Both the position numbers and the translations under genes were made by a program. This document shows, piece after piece, positions 7,580-15,460 of a stretch of DNA of 22,825 bases. The number at the start of each line of letters is the position of its first letter. Within the stretch, counting starts at the first letter, position 1. The notes under the pieces are model-generated. The model searched no databases, had not been told where the DNA came from, and saw only the letters and a program-made list of their open reading frames with translations. The stretch is from an uncultured Oscillospiraceae bacterium (GTDB lineage Bacteria; Bacillota; Clostridia; Oscillospirales; Ruminococcaceae). The DNA lies in contig CAJTMU010000033.1 of assembly GCA_910577365.1 (NCBI GenBank), forward strand, positions 1 through 22,825, given 5' to 3'.

Positions 7580-8596
7580 ATGGCACTTGATATCGGAATA
7601 GACCTTGGAACGGCTAATATTATAATTACCGTCAGCGGCAGAGGCATAGTGATAAACGAACCTTCGGTGGTTGCCTACGACAAGAAAAAAAGGGCGGTTG
7701 TCGCGGTCGGCAAAGAAGCATACAGAATGATTGGCAGAACTCCGGAATATATTGTGGCTGTGCGCCCGCTTAAGGACGGCGTTATCTCTGACAACGACAT
7801 GACTCAGGCTATAATAAAGGAATTTATTCATATGGCGAACAACGGCTTTATGGTAAAGCCCCGGGTTGTGCTTTGCGTACCGTCATCTATAACTGACGTG
7901 GAAAAAAGAGCGGTGGTGGAAGCCGCGCTTTCGGCTGGAGCGCGCAAGGTGTTCCTGATAGAGGAGCCTATCGCAGCGCTTATTGGCGCGGGCGTGGATA
8001 TCTCCAAGCCAAACGGCACTATGGTAGTGGATATTGGCGGCGGTACGGCGGACGTGGCTATTGTGTCCTTTAACGGAATAGTGCAGTCACGCTCAATAAA
8101 AATGGCGGGAAACAAATTTGATGCCGCCATAATCAGGCATATAACTCAAAAATATAAGATACTTATCGGTGAAAAGACCGCTGAAAAGGCTAAAATGCAG
8201 ATAGCTAACGTGTTCAGACCCACAGGAGAAACAAAAATGGTGGTGCGCGGCAGAAATCTGATAAAAGGTCTTCCCGAAAGTATTGAAATAACCGATCTGG
8301 ATATCTACGAAGCGCTTCATGACAACGCAATGGAAGTAGTGGAGCAGATAAAGCTTGTTTTAGAATCTACCCCGCCCGAGCTTGTGGGCGATATACTTTC
8401 AAGCGGTATCACCCTTACGGGAGGCGGCGCACTGCTTGGCGGCATGGCTGAGCTTGTTTCGGACTGTGTGGGCGCTCCCTGCTATGTGGCGAATAAGCCG
8501 ATAGAATGTGTGGCGCGCGGCGTGGACACCGCCTTCAAGCTTTCTGACGAGCTGCTGGACGGCTTTGAGCAGGTACAGCTTTACGGGTTCAGATAA
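7580..8596 (+). CDS. MreB/Mbl-type bacterial actin
   Basis: A 338-residue actin-fold ATPase that forms membrane-bound filaments guiding cell-wall elongation. The phosphate-1 motif is DIGIDLGTANIII near the N-terminus, phosphate-2 is VVDIGGGTADVAIV (about residues 149-162), and the adenosine motif is LTGGGALLGG near residue 280. The EEPIAA segment is typical of MreB proteins. Length matches the family (about 330-345). AGGAGAA precedes the ATG. No mreC or mreD follows, so this is a stand-alone paralogue of the Mbl or MreBH kind rather than the classic mreBCD operon. Which paralogue it is cannot be settled by eye. It has its own strong promoter and no obvious terminator after it. Confidence 0.9.
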   Translation: MALDIGIDLGTANIIITVSGRGIVINEPSVVAYDKKKRAVVAVGKEAYRMIGRTPEYIVAVRPLKDGVISDNDMTQAIIKEFIHMANNGFMVKPRVVLCVPSSITDVEKRAVVEAALSAGARKVFLIEEPIAALIGAGVDISKPNGTMVVDIGGGTADVAIVSFNGIVQSRSIKMAGNKFDAAIIRHITQKYKILIGEKTAEKAKMQIANVFRPTGETKMVVRGRNLIKGLPESIEITDLDIYEALHDNAMEVVEQIKLVLESTPPELVGDILSSGITLTGGGALLGGMAELVSDCVGAPCYVANKPIECVARGVDTAFKLSDELLDGFEQVQLYGFR

Positions 8597-8872
8597 ATTT
8601 TCAATGCGGCTTCAGCCGTAGAAGTCGCAAAGGCTTTCAAATCAACAAAGGATATCCGGCTTAAAGTAACCCTGAAAGTTATGGCATAGAACTGCATAAA
8701 AATATGGAAACAAAGATACTGAGAACCATGGTCAACAGCCCGCCCAAGCACGAATTTTCCGCAAGCCGGCGGTAAAGCCCCTTTTCACTTCGCTTTACTA
8801 CCAAGGCTAACGGAACCCGCCAAAGATTGGTGGAGTGGTGCGAAAATTCCAATGTAAGATAAGGTGAGTGAC
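8597..8872 (+). promoter_or_regulatory. Structured leader before the GGDEF gene, unidentified
   Basis: 276 bases without a convincing gene but with several hairpins. GCGGC-TTCA-GCCGT lies at 8606-8619. GAATTTTC (8752-8759) plus GCA pairs with TGC plus GAAAATTC (8842-8849) across one bulged base. Nested inside is a perfect 7-base-pair stem, GTAAAGC (8772-8778) with GCTTTAC (8792-8798). The outer stem ends 12 bases before the ribosome binding site. A riboswitch or other cis-regulatory RNA is possible; a short stretch GTCGCAAAGGC recalls c-di-GMP-I riboswitches, but the overall layout does not convince me. Confidence 0.4.
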
Positions 8873-10792
8873 ATGAAAGAGTTCAAAAATGTCGGCGTTA
8901 TTTGCGCCTCAGGTCATAAGGAGCCTGTCAAGCCATTCTTGGGAAGTCTGGTGAAAAATGCCCGCGACTGCGGCAGATACAGGCTTTTTATTTTCCATTG
9001 CTTTGAAGACTTGTATTACAAATCCAAAAATGACCTTGGCGCTAAAAGTGTGTTTGATGTGATAAATTACGACAATATGGACGCCGTAATAATCTATCCT
9101 ACCAGTCTGAAGGATCCGTCCGTTACAGAAAAGGTCGCCGCCGAATGCGCCGCTCACGGCGTACCGCTTATCAGCATCGACGAAGCCATTAAAGGCGCTT
9201 TCAGATTGTTTTTCGGATATGGAGAAGCGTTCAGCCGCATCGTGGAACATGTTATCAAGGAGCACGGCTGCCGAAAAATCAAACTTGTGGCGGGGCTTCG
9301 TAACAACGATTTCTCACAAACAAGAATTGACAGCTGCCGGGAGGTAATGGAGCGCTTTGGTCTTACGCTGGAAGAAAATGATATAATGTACGGTGATTTC
9401 TGGGAAAAACCAACTTATCATGCTATGGACGAATTTTTTGAAAGCGGAGAAGCGCTGCCCGACGCGTTTGTTTGCTGCAACGACAGCATGGCAATGGCGG
9501 TTTGCCTTAAGCTGGCGCAAAAAGGGTATAGCGTCCCCGCGGACGTTATCGTAACCGGCTTCGATGGAACAGAAACGGAAAAATATCACTCACCGAGATT
9601 ATGCACCGCGTTCACCGATACGGATAAACTGGGCGAAGAGCTGGTAAGCATACTCGACAAAATATGCGCAGATAAAACGCTGTCCCCGTTTGAATCAGAA
9701 ATTCATTATACTGTCAGAGCATCGGAAAGCTGTGGTTGCGGCAGCAAAAACGTTTATGATATAAATAACACGCTGATGGATCTTGTGCGCAACTATCTGC
9801 ATGCCAGAAATTATGAAGATTATATGGACAGCACGGAGGATATGATCGCGGCGGAGCCGACTCCCACGAATTTCAGGAACGTGCTTCACAAGGGGGGCAT
9901 GAAAGGCTCGGCGCTTTGCGTGGCGGATAGCTTTATAAAGCTGCTTAACGGCGATGACTGCGAGGAAGAAGGAAATCACTGCTTCTACCCTCAGGAAATG
10001 AACCTGTTTGTAAGCACCTTTAAAAACAACGAGGGTGAGGGCTGCCGTTTCAACTCCTCCAAGCTGCTGCCGAATATTGAACTTGCATGCGGAGATAACA
10101 ACGCAGCATTTGTGCTGCCTGTACATTTTCAGGACACAGCAATAGGATATCTTGTTACACCATATGCAATGTTTGACCGCCATATGGAATATGTTCAGAG
10201 CTTCTCAATGATGGTCAACCGCTGCATTGAAACCATACGCATGCACGAGCATATGCTCAATCTTAACAAGCGGCTGAGTTTTCTGTTCACCCATGACCAG
10301 CTTACGGGGATATCAAACAGGTACGGATTTTATGACAGATTCCGCGGATTTTATGATAGATTCCGCGATGAAATGATATGTGAAGCAAAGGACATATTTG
10401 TGGTTTCCGCGGATATGAACGATATGAAATACATAAACGATAATTTTGGACATTCCGCAGGCGACGACGCACTGCTTATGACGGCAAAGGCTCTTACAGC
10501 GGCTGCCGAGGACGATGAAACAATTTGTTCACGCTTCGGCGGCGACGAATTTGTGGCGGCAAGAGTTTGCCGCGGTGACGCGAATGAGCGCGGCGAACAT
10601 TTCCGTGACCGCTTTCACAATGAGCTTAAGCGGCTCAACGAAGAATCCGGATACCCTTTCAGCGTGTTTGTAAGCATCGGAGTATATTCCGCCGCGCTTG
10701 ACGGGGCGGATAATGTCGATTCTCTGATAGAGCTTGCGGACAGGCTTATGTATGAGGACAAAGCAAAATACAAAAGAAAACCGAGGGACTGA
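8873..10792 (+). CDS. Sensor GGDEF diguanylate cyclase with sugar-binding-like domain
   Basis: A 639-residue predicted cytosolic protein, without signal peptide, transmembrane helix or HTH. Residues about 5-285 resemble the ligand-binding domain of LacI/GalR regulators (NVGVICASGH, DAFVCCNDSMAMAV, DVIVTGFDGTE). A GAF-like middle region (about 300-440) and a helical linker follow. A GGDEF domain begins at THDQLTGISNRYGF (473-486), with metal-site Asp514 and an intact GGDEF at 556-560, so it probably makes cyclic di-GMP. The inhibitory RxxD site expected at 547-550 reads DDET, so product inhibition is probably absent. GFYDRFR occurs twice in tandem (485-498). The ATG at 8873 is preferred over GTG 8864 because AAGGTG lies at proper distance. 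The ligand is unknown. No EAL or PilZ gene is nearby. Confidence 0.85.
   Translation: MKEFKNVGVICASGHKEPVKPFLGSLVKNARDCGRYRLFIFHCFEDLYYKSKNDLGAKSVFDVINYDNMDAVIIYPTSLKDPSVTEKVAAECAAHGVPLISIDEAIKGAFRLFFGYGEAFSRIVEHVIKEHGCRKIKLVAGLRNNDFSQTRIDSCREVMERFGLTLEENDIMYGDFWEKPTYHAMDEFFESGEALPDAFVCCNDSMAMAVCLKLAQKGYSVPADVIVTGFDGTETEKYHSPRLCTAFTDTDKLGEELVSILDKICADKTLSPFESEIHYTVRASESCGCGSKNVYDINNTLMDLVRNYLHARNYEDYMDSTEDMIAAEPTPTNFRNVLHKGGMKGSALCVADSFIKLLNGDDCEEEGNHCFYPQEMNLFVSTFKNNEGEGCRFNSSKLLPNIELACGDNNAAFVLPVHFQDTAIGYLVTPYAMFDRHMEYVQSFSMMVNRCIETIRMHEHMLNLNKRLSFLFTHDQLTGISNRYGFYDRFRGFYDRFRDEMICEAKDIFVVSADMNDMKYINDNFGHSAGDDALLMTAKALTAAAEDDETICSRFGGDEFVAARVCRGDANERGEHFRDRFHNELKRLNEESGYPFSVFVSIGVYSAALDGADNVDSLIELADRLMYEDKAKYKRKPRD
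10325..10366 (+). repeat. 21-base in-frame tandem duplication
   Basis: Two adjacent 21-base copies (10325-10345 and 10346-10366) differ at one base and encode GFYDRFR twice. They lie in the first helix of the GGDEF domain, adding two helical turns. The near-identity suggests a recent slippage event. Confidence 0.9.
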
Positions 10793-10858
10793 CATGCCGA
10801 TTCGCTGACAAAGCGAAGCTGTCAACCATAAATTATCAACCGATTTGGAGGTATTAGT

Positions 10859-12613
10859 TTGATAAGGCTTGCAAGATATTTAAAGCATTTTAAGCTGCAT
10901 GTAACGCTGGGTCCCGCCTGTAAGCTGACAGAGGCGATATTCGAGCTTATCGTGCCGCTGGTAATGGCGGAGATAATAGATATCGGAGTTGCCCGCGGCG
11001 ATACGGATTTTATCCTGCGCCGCGGAATTACATTGATAGTACTTGCAGTTTGCGGACTGTGCTGTGCGCTGGTATGCCAATATATGGCATCTGTTGCTTC
11101 GCAGGGCGTGGGCACGAAGCTACGAGCAGATCTCTATGCGCATATAAACACGCTCTCCTACAAGGAGATAGACGCGCTCGGCACTCCTGCTCTTGTAACA
11201 AGAATATCCAACGACGTAAACCAAGTGCAGACCGCCGTAGCGATGCTTATACGCCTTGTGGTAAGAGCGCCCTTTCTGGTTATCGGAGCGGCAATAATGT
11301 CGTTTGCGATAGACGCCAAGCTGTCGCTTATTTTCGTGGGTGCCATGATAGCTATTGTAGCGGTTATGTACCCCATTATGCGCGCAGGAGTAAAGCTGTT
11401 CAAAAAGCAGCAGAAATCGCTGGACGGAATATCGCGCATAACTCGTGAGAACCTTTCCGGCGTAAGGGTGGTAAGAGCGTTCTCCCGCCAGGACTACGAG
11501 GCGCAGCGCTTTGAGGAAACCGCGGAGGAATACCGCAGGTTCGCTGTAAAGGCGGGGCGCATAAACGCGCTTTTAAATCCTGCGATATTTATTGCGGTAA
11601 ACGTTGCATACCTGCTTATCGTATGGCTCGGAGGAATTTCGGCAAACGAAGGCGGACTTACTCAAGGCAAGGTCATAGCGCTGGTAAATTATATGACGCA
11701 GATATCGCTGGCGCTGGTGGTAGTGGCTAATCTGGTGACGATATTCACCAAAGCCGCGGCTTCCGCACAGAGAATAAACGAGATCTTTGATGCGAAGCCG
11801 TCAGTCATCGGCGCGGAGCACTCCCCCGAAACAGACGGAAACGCGCCTGCTATTGAATTTGACGACGTGCATTTCTCCTATATCGGCGGTGAGAAATCGC
11901 TGGAGGGTATCTCCTTTACTTTGAATAAGGGAGAAACTCTCGGCATCATTGGCGGCACCGGTTCGGGAAAATCAACGCTTGTAAACCTGCTTTGCAGATT
12001 TTACGACCGCGACAGCGGCACGATAAAAATAAACGGCGCAGACATAAAGGATTATCCCACCGAACAGCTTCGGCGCATGATAGGGCTTGTTCCGCAGAAA
12101 ACCGAGCTTTTAAGCGGAACTCTTCGGGAAAACATGGTTCTCGGCAGAACGGACATTACCGACGAGCAGATACAAAGCGCTCTCGAAACGGCGCAGGCAA
12201 AAGAATTTACCGATTCGCTCGAGGGTGGTCTGGACAGCAGGATACTTCAGGGCGGCAAAAATCTTTCGGGCGGACAAAAGCAGCGCCTTGCTATTGCGCG
12301 TGCGCTGTCACAGTCACCCGATATACTGATACTTGACGATAGCTCCAGCGCGCTTGATTACGCCACCGACGCAAATCTGCGCCGTGCGCTGAAAAAGCTT
12401 GGAAGCATGACCTCGGTGATTGTTTCGCAAAGAGCCAATTCCATACGGCACGCCGACAAAATAATCGTGCTTGACGACGGTCAGGCGGCAGGTATCGGAA
12501 CGCACTCTCAGCTGCTTAAGGACTGCGCGGTCTACCGCGAGATATGCCTTACCCAATACACCGAACAGGAACTGGCGGAACAGGAGCGCGAAGAACAGGA
12601 GGCGGCGGAATGA
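10859..12613 (+). CDS. ABC exporter half-transporter A (degenerate ATP site)
   Basis: A 584-residue fusion of a six-helix exporter membrane domain (about 1-310) and an ATPase domain (about 330-570). Walker A is GGTGSGKST (365-373) and the signature LSGGQ is intact (469-473). The catalytic Glu after Walker B is replaced by Asp (D494 in ILILDD) and the switch His by Gln (Q524 in VIVSQR). Both changes are typical of the degenerate-site subunit of heterodimeric exporters such as TM287/288, LmrCD and BmrCD. It starts at TTG with GGAGG seven bases upstream, and overlaps the next gene by four bases, so the two subunits are translationally coupled. Likely a multidrug or lipid/peptide exporter; the substrate cannot be predicted. 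It has an acidic Glu-rich C-terminal tail. Confidence 0.9.
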   Translation: MIRLARYLKHFKLHVTLGPACKLTEAIFELIVPLVMAEIIDIGVARGDTDFILRRGITLIVLAVCGLCCALVCQYMASVASQGVGTKLRADLYAHINTLSYKEIDALGTPALVTRISNDVNQVQTAVAMLIRLVVRAPFLVIGAAIMSFAIDAKLSLIFVGAMIAIVAVMYPIMRAGVKLFKKQQKSLDGISRITRENLSGVRVVRAFSRQDYEAQRFEETAEEYRRFAVKAGRINALLNPAIFIAVNVAYLLIVWLGGISANEGGLTQGKVIALVNYMTQISLALVVVANLVTIFTKAAASAQRINEIFDAKPSVIGAEHSPETDGNAPAIEFDDVHFSYIGGEKSLEGISFTLNKGETLGIIGGTGSGKSTLVNLLCRFYDRDSGTIKINGADIKDYPTEQLRRMIGLVPQKTELLSGTLRENMVLGRTDITDEQIQSALETAQAKEFTDSLEGGLDSRILQGGKNLSGGQKQRLAIARALSQSPDILILDDSSSALDYATDANLRRALKKLGSMTSVIVSQRANSIRHADKIIVLDDGQAAGIGTHSQLLKDCAVYREICLTQYTEQELAEQEREEQEAAE

Positions 12614-14367
12614 AAAACTCCAACAAAAAAGGTGCTTTGCTGCGCATTCTTAAATATGTAAAGCCGCAAATGGGACTTGTTGTCGTAACGATAATCTGCG
12701 CCGCGGCAAGCGTACTGCTCTCACTGTACACTACCGTGCTTATAGGAAATGCCGTGGACTGCATTACCGACAGCGGCGTGGACTTTGAAACAATGACCCC
12801 CATTCTTATCACGATTGCCGTGATAATACCGCCCGTGGCGCTGTGTCAGTGGCTGATGTATTTCGCAACCAACAAGATAACCCACACCACCGTAAAGGCG
12901 CTTCGCAGGGACGCTTTCGCGCATCTGCAAAAGCTGCCGCTGGCGTATATCGACGTAAACTCCCACGGTGATATAATAAGCCGTATTGTAAATGACGTGG
13001 ACGCTATCTCCGAAGGACTGCTTCAGGGCTTTCAGCAGCTTTTTACCGGAGTGGTCACCATAATAGGAACGCTGTGCTTCATGGTATCGCTTAACTGGCA
13101 GATAGCGCTGGTAGTGGTATGTATCACACCGCTCTCCTTTGCGGTGGCGGCTGTCATATCAAAGCTCTGTTTCAACAAATTCAAGGAGCAGTCTTCAATA
13201 AAGGGCGAGCTTACGGGATATATAGACGAGCATATCGGCGGACAGCGGCTGGTAAAGGCTTTCGGTTTTGAGCAGCTCACCGAAAAGCAATTCGGCGAGA
13301 TAAACGAGCGCCTTAACGTCTGCGGACGGCGCGCACAGTTTTACTCCGCCCTAACAAACCCCTGCACGCGGTTTGTTAATTCGCTTGTATACGCGGGCGT
13401 GGGAGTGTTCGGTGCGCTTAAGGTAGCGGGAGATATCGGCTCGGGCAACCTTGTTTTTACGGTGGGAGATCTTTCCTGCTTTTTGCAGTACGCCAACCAG
13501 TACACCAAACCGTTTAACGAAATCTCGGGAGTCGTAACCGAGCTTCAGAGTGCTCTTGCTTCCGCAGCGAGACTGTTCGCTCTGATAGACGAGCCTGCCG
13601 AGATACCCGACAATGGAAACAAGGTGCTTGAACGCTGCGACGGCAGAGTGGAACTGGACGGCGTAAGCTTTTCATATCTGCCGCAGAAGCCGCTTATAGA
13701 AAACCTAAATCTCTCAGTGAAAAGCGGTCAGCATATCGCGATAGTTGGACCCACCGGCTGCGGCAAGACAACGCTTATAAATCTGCTGATGCGCTTCTAC
13801 GATGTGGTTTCGGGCGAAATACGCGTCAGCGGAGAACCGATTACTTCTATCACCCGCAACTCGCTGCGCGGAAATTTTGGTATAGTTTTGCAGGAAACAT
13901 GGATATTCCGCGGAACGGTACGCGATAATATCGCCTACGGAAAGCCCGACGCAACAATTGAGGAAATAACCGCCGCTGCGAAAGCGGCTCACGCACACAG
14001 CTTCATAAAGCGTCTGCCGCAGGGCTACGATACCGTAATAACCGACGGCGGCGACCTGTCGCAGGGACAGAAGCAGCTGCTCAGCATAGCGCGCGTTATG
14101 CTGTCGCTCCCGCCAATGCTGATACTCGACGAGGCGACCTCAAGCATAGATACCCGCACGGAAATGCGCATTCAGAACGCCTTTGACAAGATGATGGAGG
14201 GACGCACAAGCTTTGTCGTTGCGCATCGACTGTCAACTATACGCGAGGCAGACTGCATTTTAGTAATGAAATCGGGAAGCATCGTGGAACAGGGCACGCA
14301 CACCGAGCTTATGGAAAAACAAGGCTTTTACGCGGAGCTGATAAACAGCAGGCAGGCAAGCGTGTAA
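12610..14367 (+). CDS. ABC exporter half-transporter B (catalytic)
   Basis: A 585-residue partner of the preceding gene with the same layout: six-helix membrane domain, then ATPase. Walker A is GPTGCGKTT (380-388), Walker B LILDE with the catalytic E508, and the switch H539 (VVAHR). Its signature reads LSQGQ (483-487) rather than LSGGQ. Since this signature faces the Walker A of the partner subunit, it belongs to the same degenerate ATP site as the Asp and Gln changes there, leaving one fully canonical site. The ATG at 12610 overlaps the upstream stop as ATGA, with AGGAGG seven bases before it; the longer frame from 12544 would overlap deeply and lacks such a site. A strong terminator follows. 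Confidence 0.9.
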   Translation: MKNSNKKGALLRILKYVKPQMGLVVVTIICAAASVLLSLYTTVLIGNAVDCITDSGVDFETMTPILITIAVIIPPVALCQWLMYFATNKITHTTVKALRRDAFAHLQKLPLAYIDVNSHGDIISRIVNDVDAISEGLLQGFQQLFTGVVTIIGTLCFMVSLNWQIALVVVCITPLSFAVAAVISKLCFNKFKEQSSIKGELTGYIDEHIGGQRLVKAFGFEQLTEKQFGEINERLNVCGRRAQFYSALTNPCTRFVNSLVYAGVGVFGALKVAGDIGSGNLVFTVGDLSCFLQYANQYTKPFNEISGVVTELQSALASAARLFALIDEPAEIPDNGNKVLERCDGRVELDGVSFSYLPQKPLIENLNLSVKSGQHIAIVGPTGCGKTTLINLLMRFYDVVSGEIRVSGEPITSITRNSLRGNFGIVLQETWIFRGTVRDNIAYGKPDATIEEITAAAKAAHAHSFIKRLPQGYDTVITDGGDLSQGQKQLLSIARVMLSLPPMLILDEATSSIDTRTEMRIQNAFDKMMEGRTSFVVAHRLSTIREADCILVMKSGSIVEQGTHTELMEKQGFYAELINSRQASV

Positions 14368-14375
14368 AACATACA

Positions 14376-14412
14376 AAAAATCTGCATTCAATGTCACTGA
14401 ATGCAGATTTTT
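14376..14412 (+). terminator. Terminator of the ABC exporter operon
   Basis: A perfect 15-base-pair stem (14376-14390 with 14398-14412) around the loop ATGTCAC, ending in a T-run. The matching A-run on the left makes it usable from either strand. Confidence 0.93.
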
Positions 14413-14538
14413 AATCTGCCATATTCGCAAGAGTTATAAATTGGGAATTTATAAATAAATTTGTCAAGATAGGAAAAATCCTTTAAATACGCTGCAAAAC
14501 GCACAAAAAAAGCGTTGATAAATTGTATATTTTTACCT

Positions 14539-14567
14539 TTGCATTTGCTATAATTATATGATATAAT
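14539..14567 (+). promoter_or_regulatory. Promoter of the CarD-like gene
   Basis: TTGCAT (14539-14544), a 17-base spacer and a perfect TATAAT (14562-14567). A second TATAAT lies at 14549-14554 without a good -35. Transcription would start near 14574, just before two leader hairpins. Confidence 0.75.
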
Positions 14568-14575
14568 TATAGTTA

Positions 14576-14620
14576 GGGGAATATCGCCCCATGAGAGCCG
14601 CCGCATTATGAAGCGGCGGC
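14576..14620 (+). other. Two leader hairpins before the CarD-like gene
   Basis: GGGG (14577-14580 region) pairs with CCCC (14587-14590), and GCCGCCGC (14597-14604) pairs perfectly with GCGGCGGC (14613-14620) around an eight-base loop. No T-run follows, so these are not terminators. They begin at about the predicted transcript start and end about 13 bases before the ribosome binding site. mRNA stabilisation is the simplest role. Confidence 0.55.
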
Positions 14621-14643
14621 GCAAATGCAGAAACGGAGGAATT

Positions 14644-15147
14644 ATGCAGTTCAGTGAAGGAAAGTGCGTTGTTTATCGTTCATCGGAAATATGTAGGGTA
14701 ATTGGTGTGGAGTTAAAGTGCCTTGATGGGGTCAGAGAGCGTGAATATTGTATTTTATGCCCGATAAACTCCGCTGGAGCAACTTATTATGTGCCGCTGG
14801 ACTGCGCCGAGGACAAGCTTCGCGAGCTGCTTACCAAGGAACAAGTGCTTGGTCTAATCGACGGAATGAGAAATACAGAAACGGAATGGTGTGACGACGG
14901 CAACGAGCGCAAAGCACGCCATAACGAGATCCTCTCCGGCAGCAACTATTCAAGAATTATCGGCATGACACGTTCTCTGTATTCTGAAAAGGAAAAGCGC
15001 AGCGCGCAGGGAAAGAAGCTCCTCGCCGCGGACGAACGGGCCATGAAAGCGGCGGAAACACTTATTAACCGCGAATTCGGTTATGTCCTTGGGATAGAGG
15101 AAAACATGGTTAGTAAGTTTATTAAAGAGCGGCTGGGCGAAGCCTGA
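14644..15147 (+). CDS. CarD-family transcriptional regulator
   Basis: A 167-residue protein resembling the CarD/CdnL family, whose members bind the beta subunit of RNA polymerase and stabilise open promoter complexes. The N-terminal part (about 1-60) has the RNA-polymerase-interacting Tudor-like pattern: F-x-x-G-x-x-VVY at the start, then a strand-rich stretch with YYVPLD. The C-terminal part is helical and basic (SRIIGMTRSLYSEKEKR), as in the DNA-binding half of CarD. Length fits the family (about 150-170). GGAGGA lies just upstream of the ATG at 14644; the longer frame from 14608 starts inside a leader hairpin loop and has no binding site. It is monocistronic by its own promoter and a probable hairpin terminator. 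Confidence 0.85.
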   Translation: MQFSEGKCVVYRSSEICRVIGVELKCLDGVREREYCILCPINSAGATYYVPLDCAEDKLRELLTKEQVLGLIDGMRNTETEWCDDGNERKARHNEILSGSNYSRIIGMTRSLYSEKEKRSAQGKKLLAADERAMKAAETLINREFGYVLGIEENMVSKFIKERLGEA

Positions 15148-15178
15148 GCTGCGGCAATATTACAATCAAAGCAACTTT

Positions 15179-15201
15179 CGCTTCCGAGCATATCGGAAGC
15201 G
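15179..15201 (+). terminator. Hairpin, probable terminator of the CarD-like gene
   Basis: CGCTTCCGA (15179-15187) pairs perfectly with TCGGAAGCG (15193-15201) around GCATA. Only a weak T-rich tail follows (ATTTCCGTTT). ACTTTCG (15174-15180) can also pair with CGAAAGT (15216-15222), sharing two bases with the first stem. Confidence 0.55.
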
Positions 15202-15256
15202 ATTTCCGTTTCAACCGAAAGTAGTGCGTTTCCACCTTTAAAAACCTTAAAAAGCA

Positions 15257-15285
15257 TTGAAAAAAACAAAAATATATGATATAAT
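15257..15285 (+). promoter_or_regulatory. Promoter of the BrxD-like operon
   Basis: TTGAAA (15257-15262), a 17-base spacer and a perfect TATAAT (15280-15285). It would start RNA near 15292 and read through the three-gene unit that begins at 15461. Confidence 0.7.
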
Positions 15286-15460
15286 TAAAATAATTAGCTT
15301 GTAGAAAAAGACTATTGACAACGTGATTTGAGTGAATAAAGATTTTAAAATCCGTAAACTTTTTGCGAAAGTATGCGTCGCCTTTGGCTTTTCGTTATTT
15401 TTTGCAAAACCTCTGCGGCGAGCAAACGGAATATAAAAAGGGCAAATTAAGGAGGGTTTT

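Larger units (their letters stand above)
15148..15460 (+). other. 313-base intergenic region with hairpin, promoter and leader
   Basis: No gene is seen. It holds a 9-base-pair hairpin after the CarD-like gene, a promoter at 15257-15285 and a leader of about 170 bases before the BrxD-like gene. The leader contains the palindrome GATTTTAAAATC (15341-15352), a possible second promoter (TTGACA 15315-15320 with TAAAGA 15337-15342), and T-rich segments near 15361-15410 that might fold with the GCAAAA at about 15404. Confidence 0.6.

Noticed and set aside
8597..8700. Cyclic di-GMP-I riboswitch
   Set aside because: Only a short GCAAAG-like match is seen; the expected paired arms and tetraloop receptor cannot be laid out, so it is kept as unidentified structure.
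8704..8775. 23-codon frame in the leader of the GGDEF gene
   Set aside because: No ribosome binding site, and its end runs into the folded stem region.
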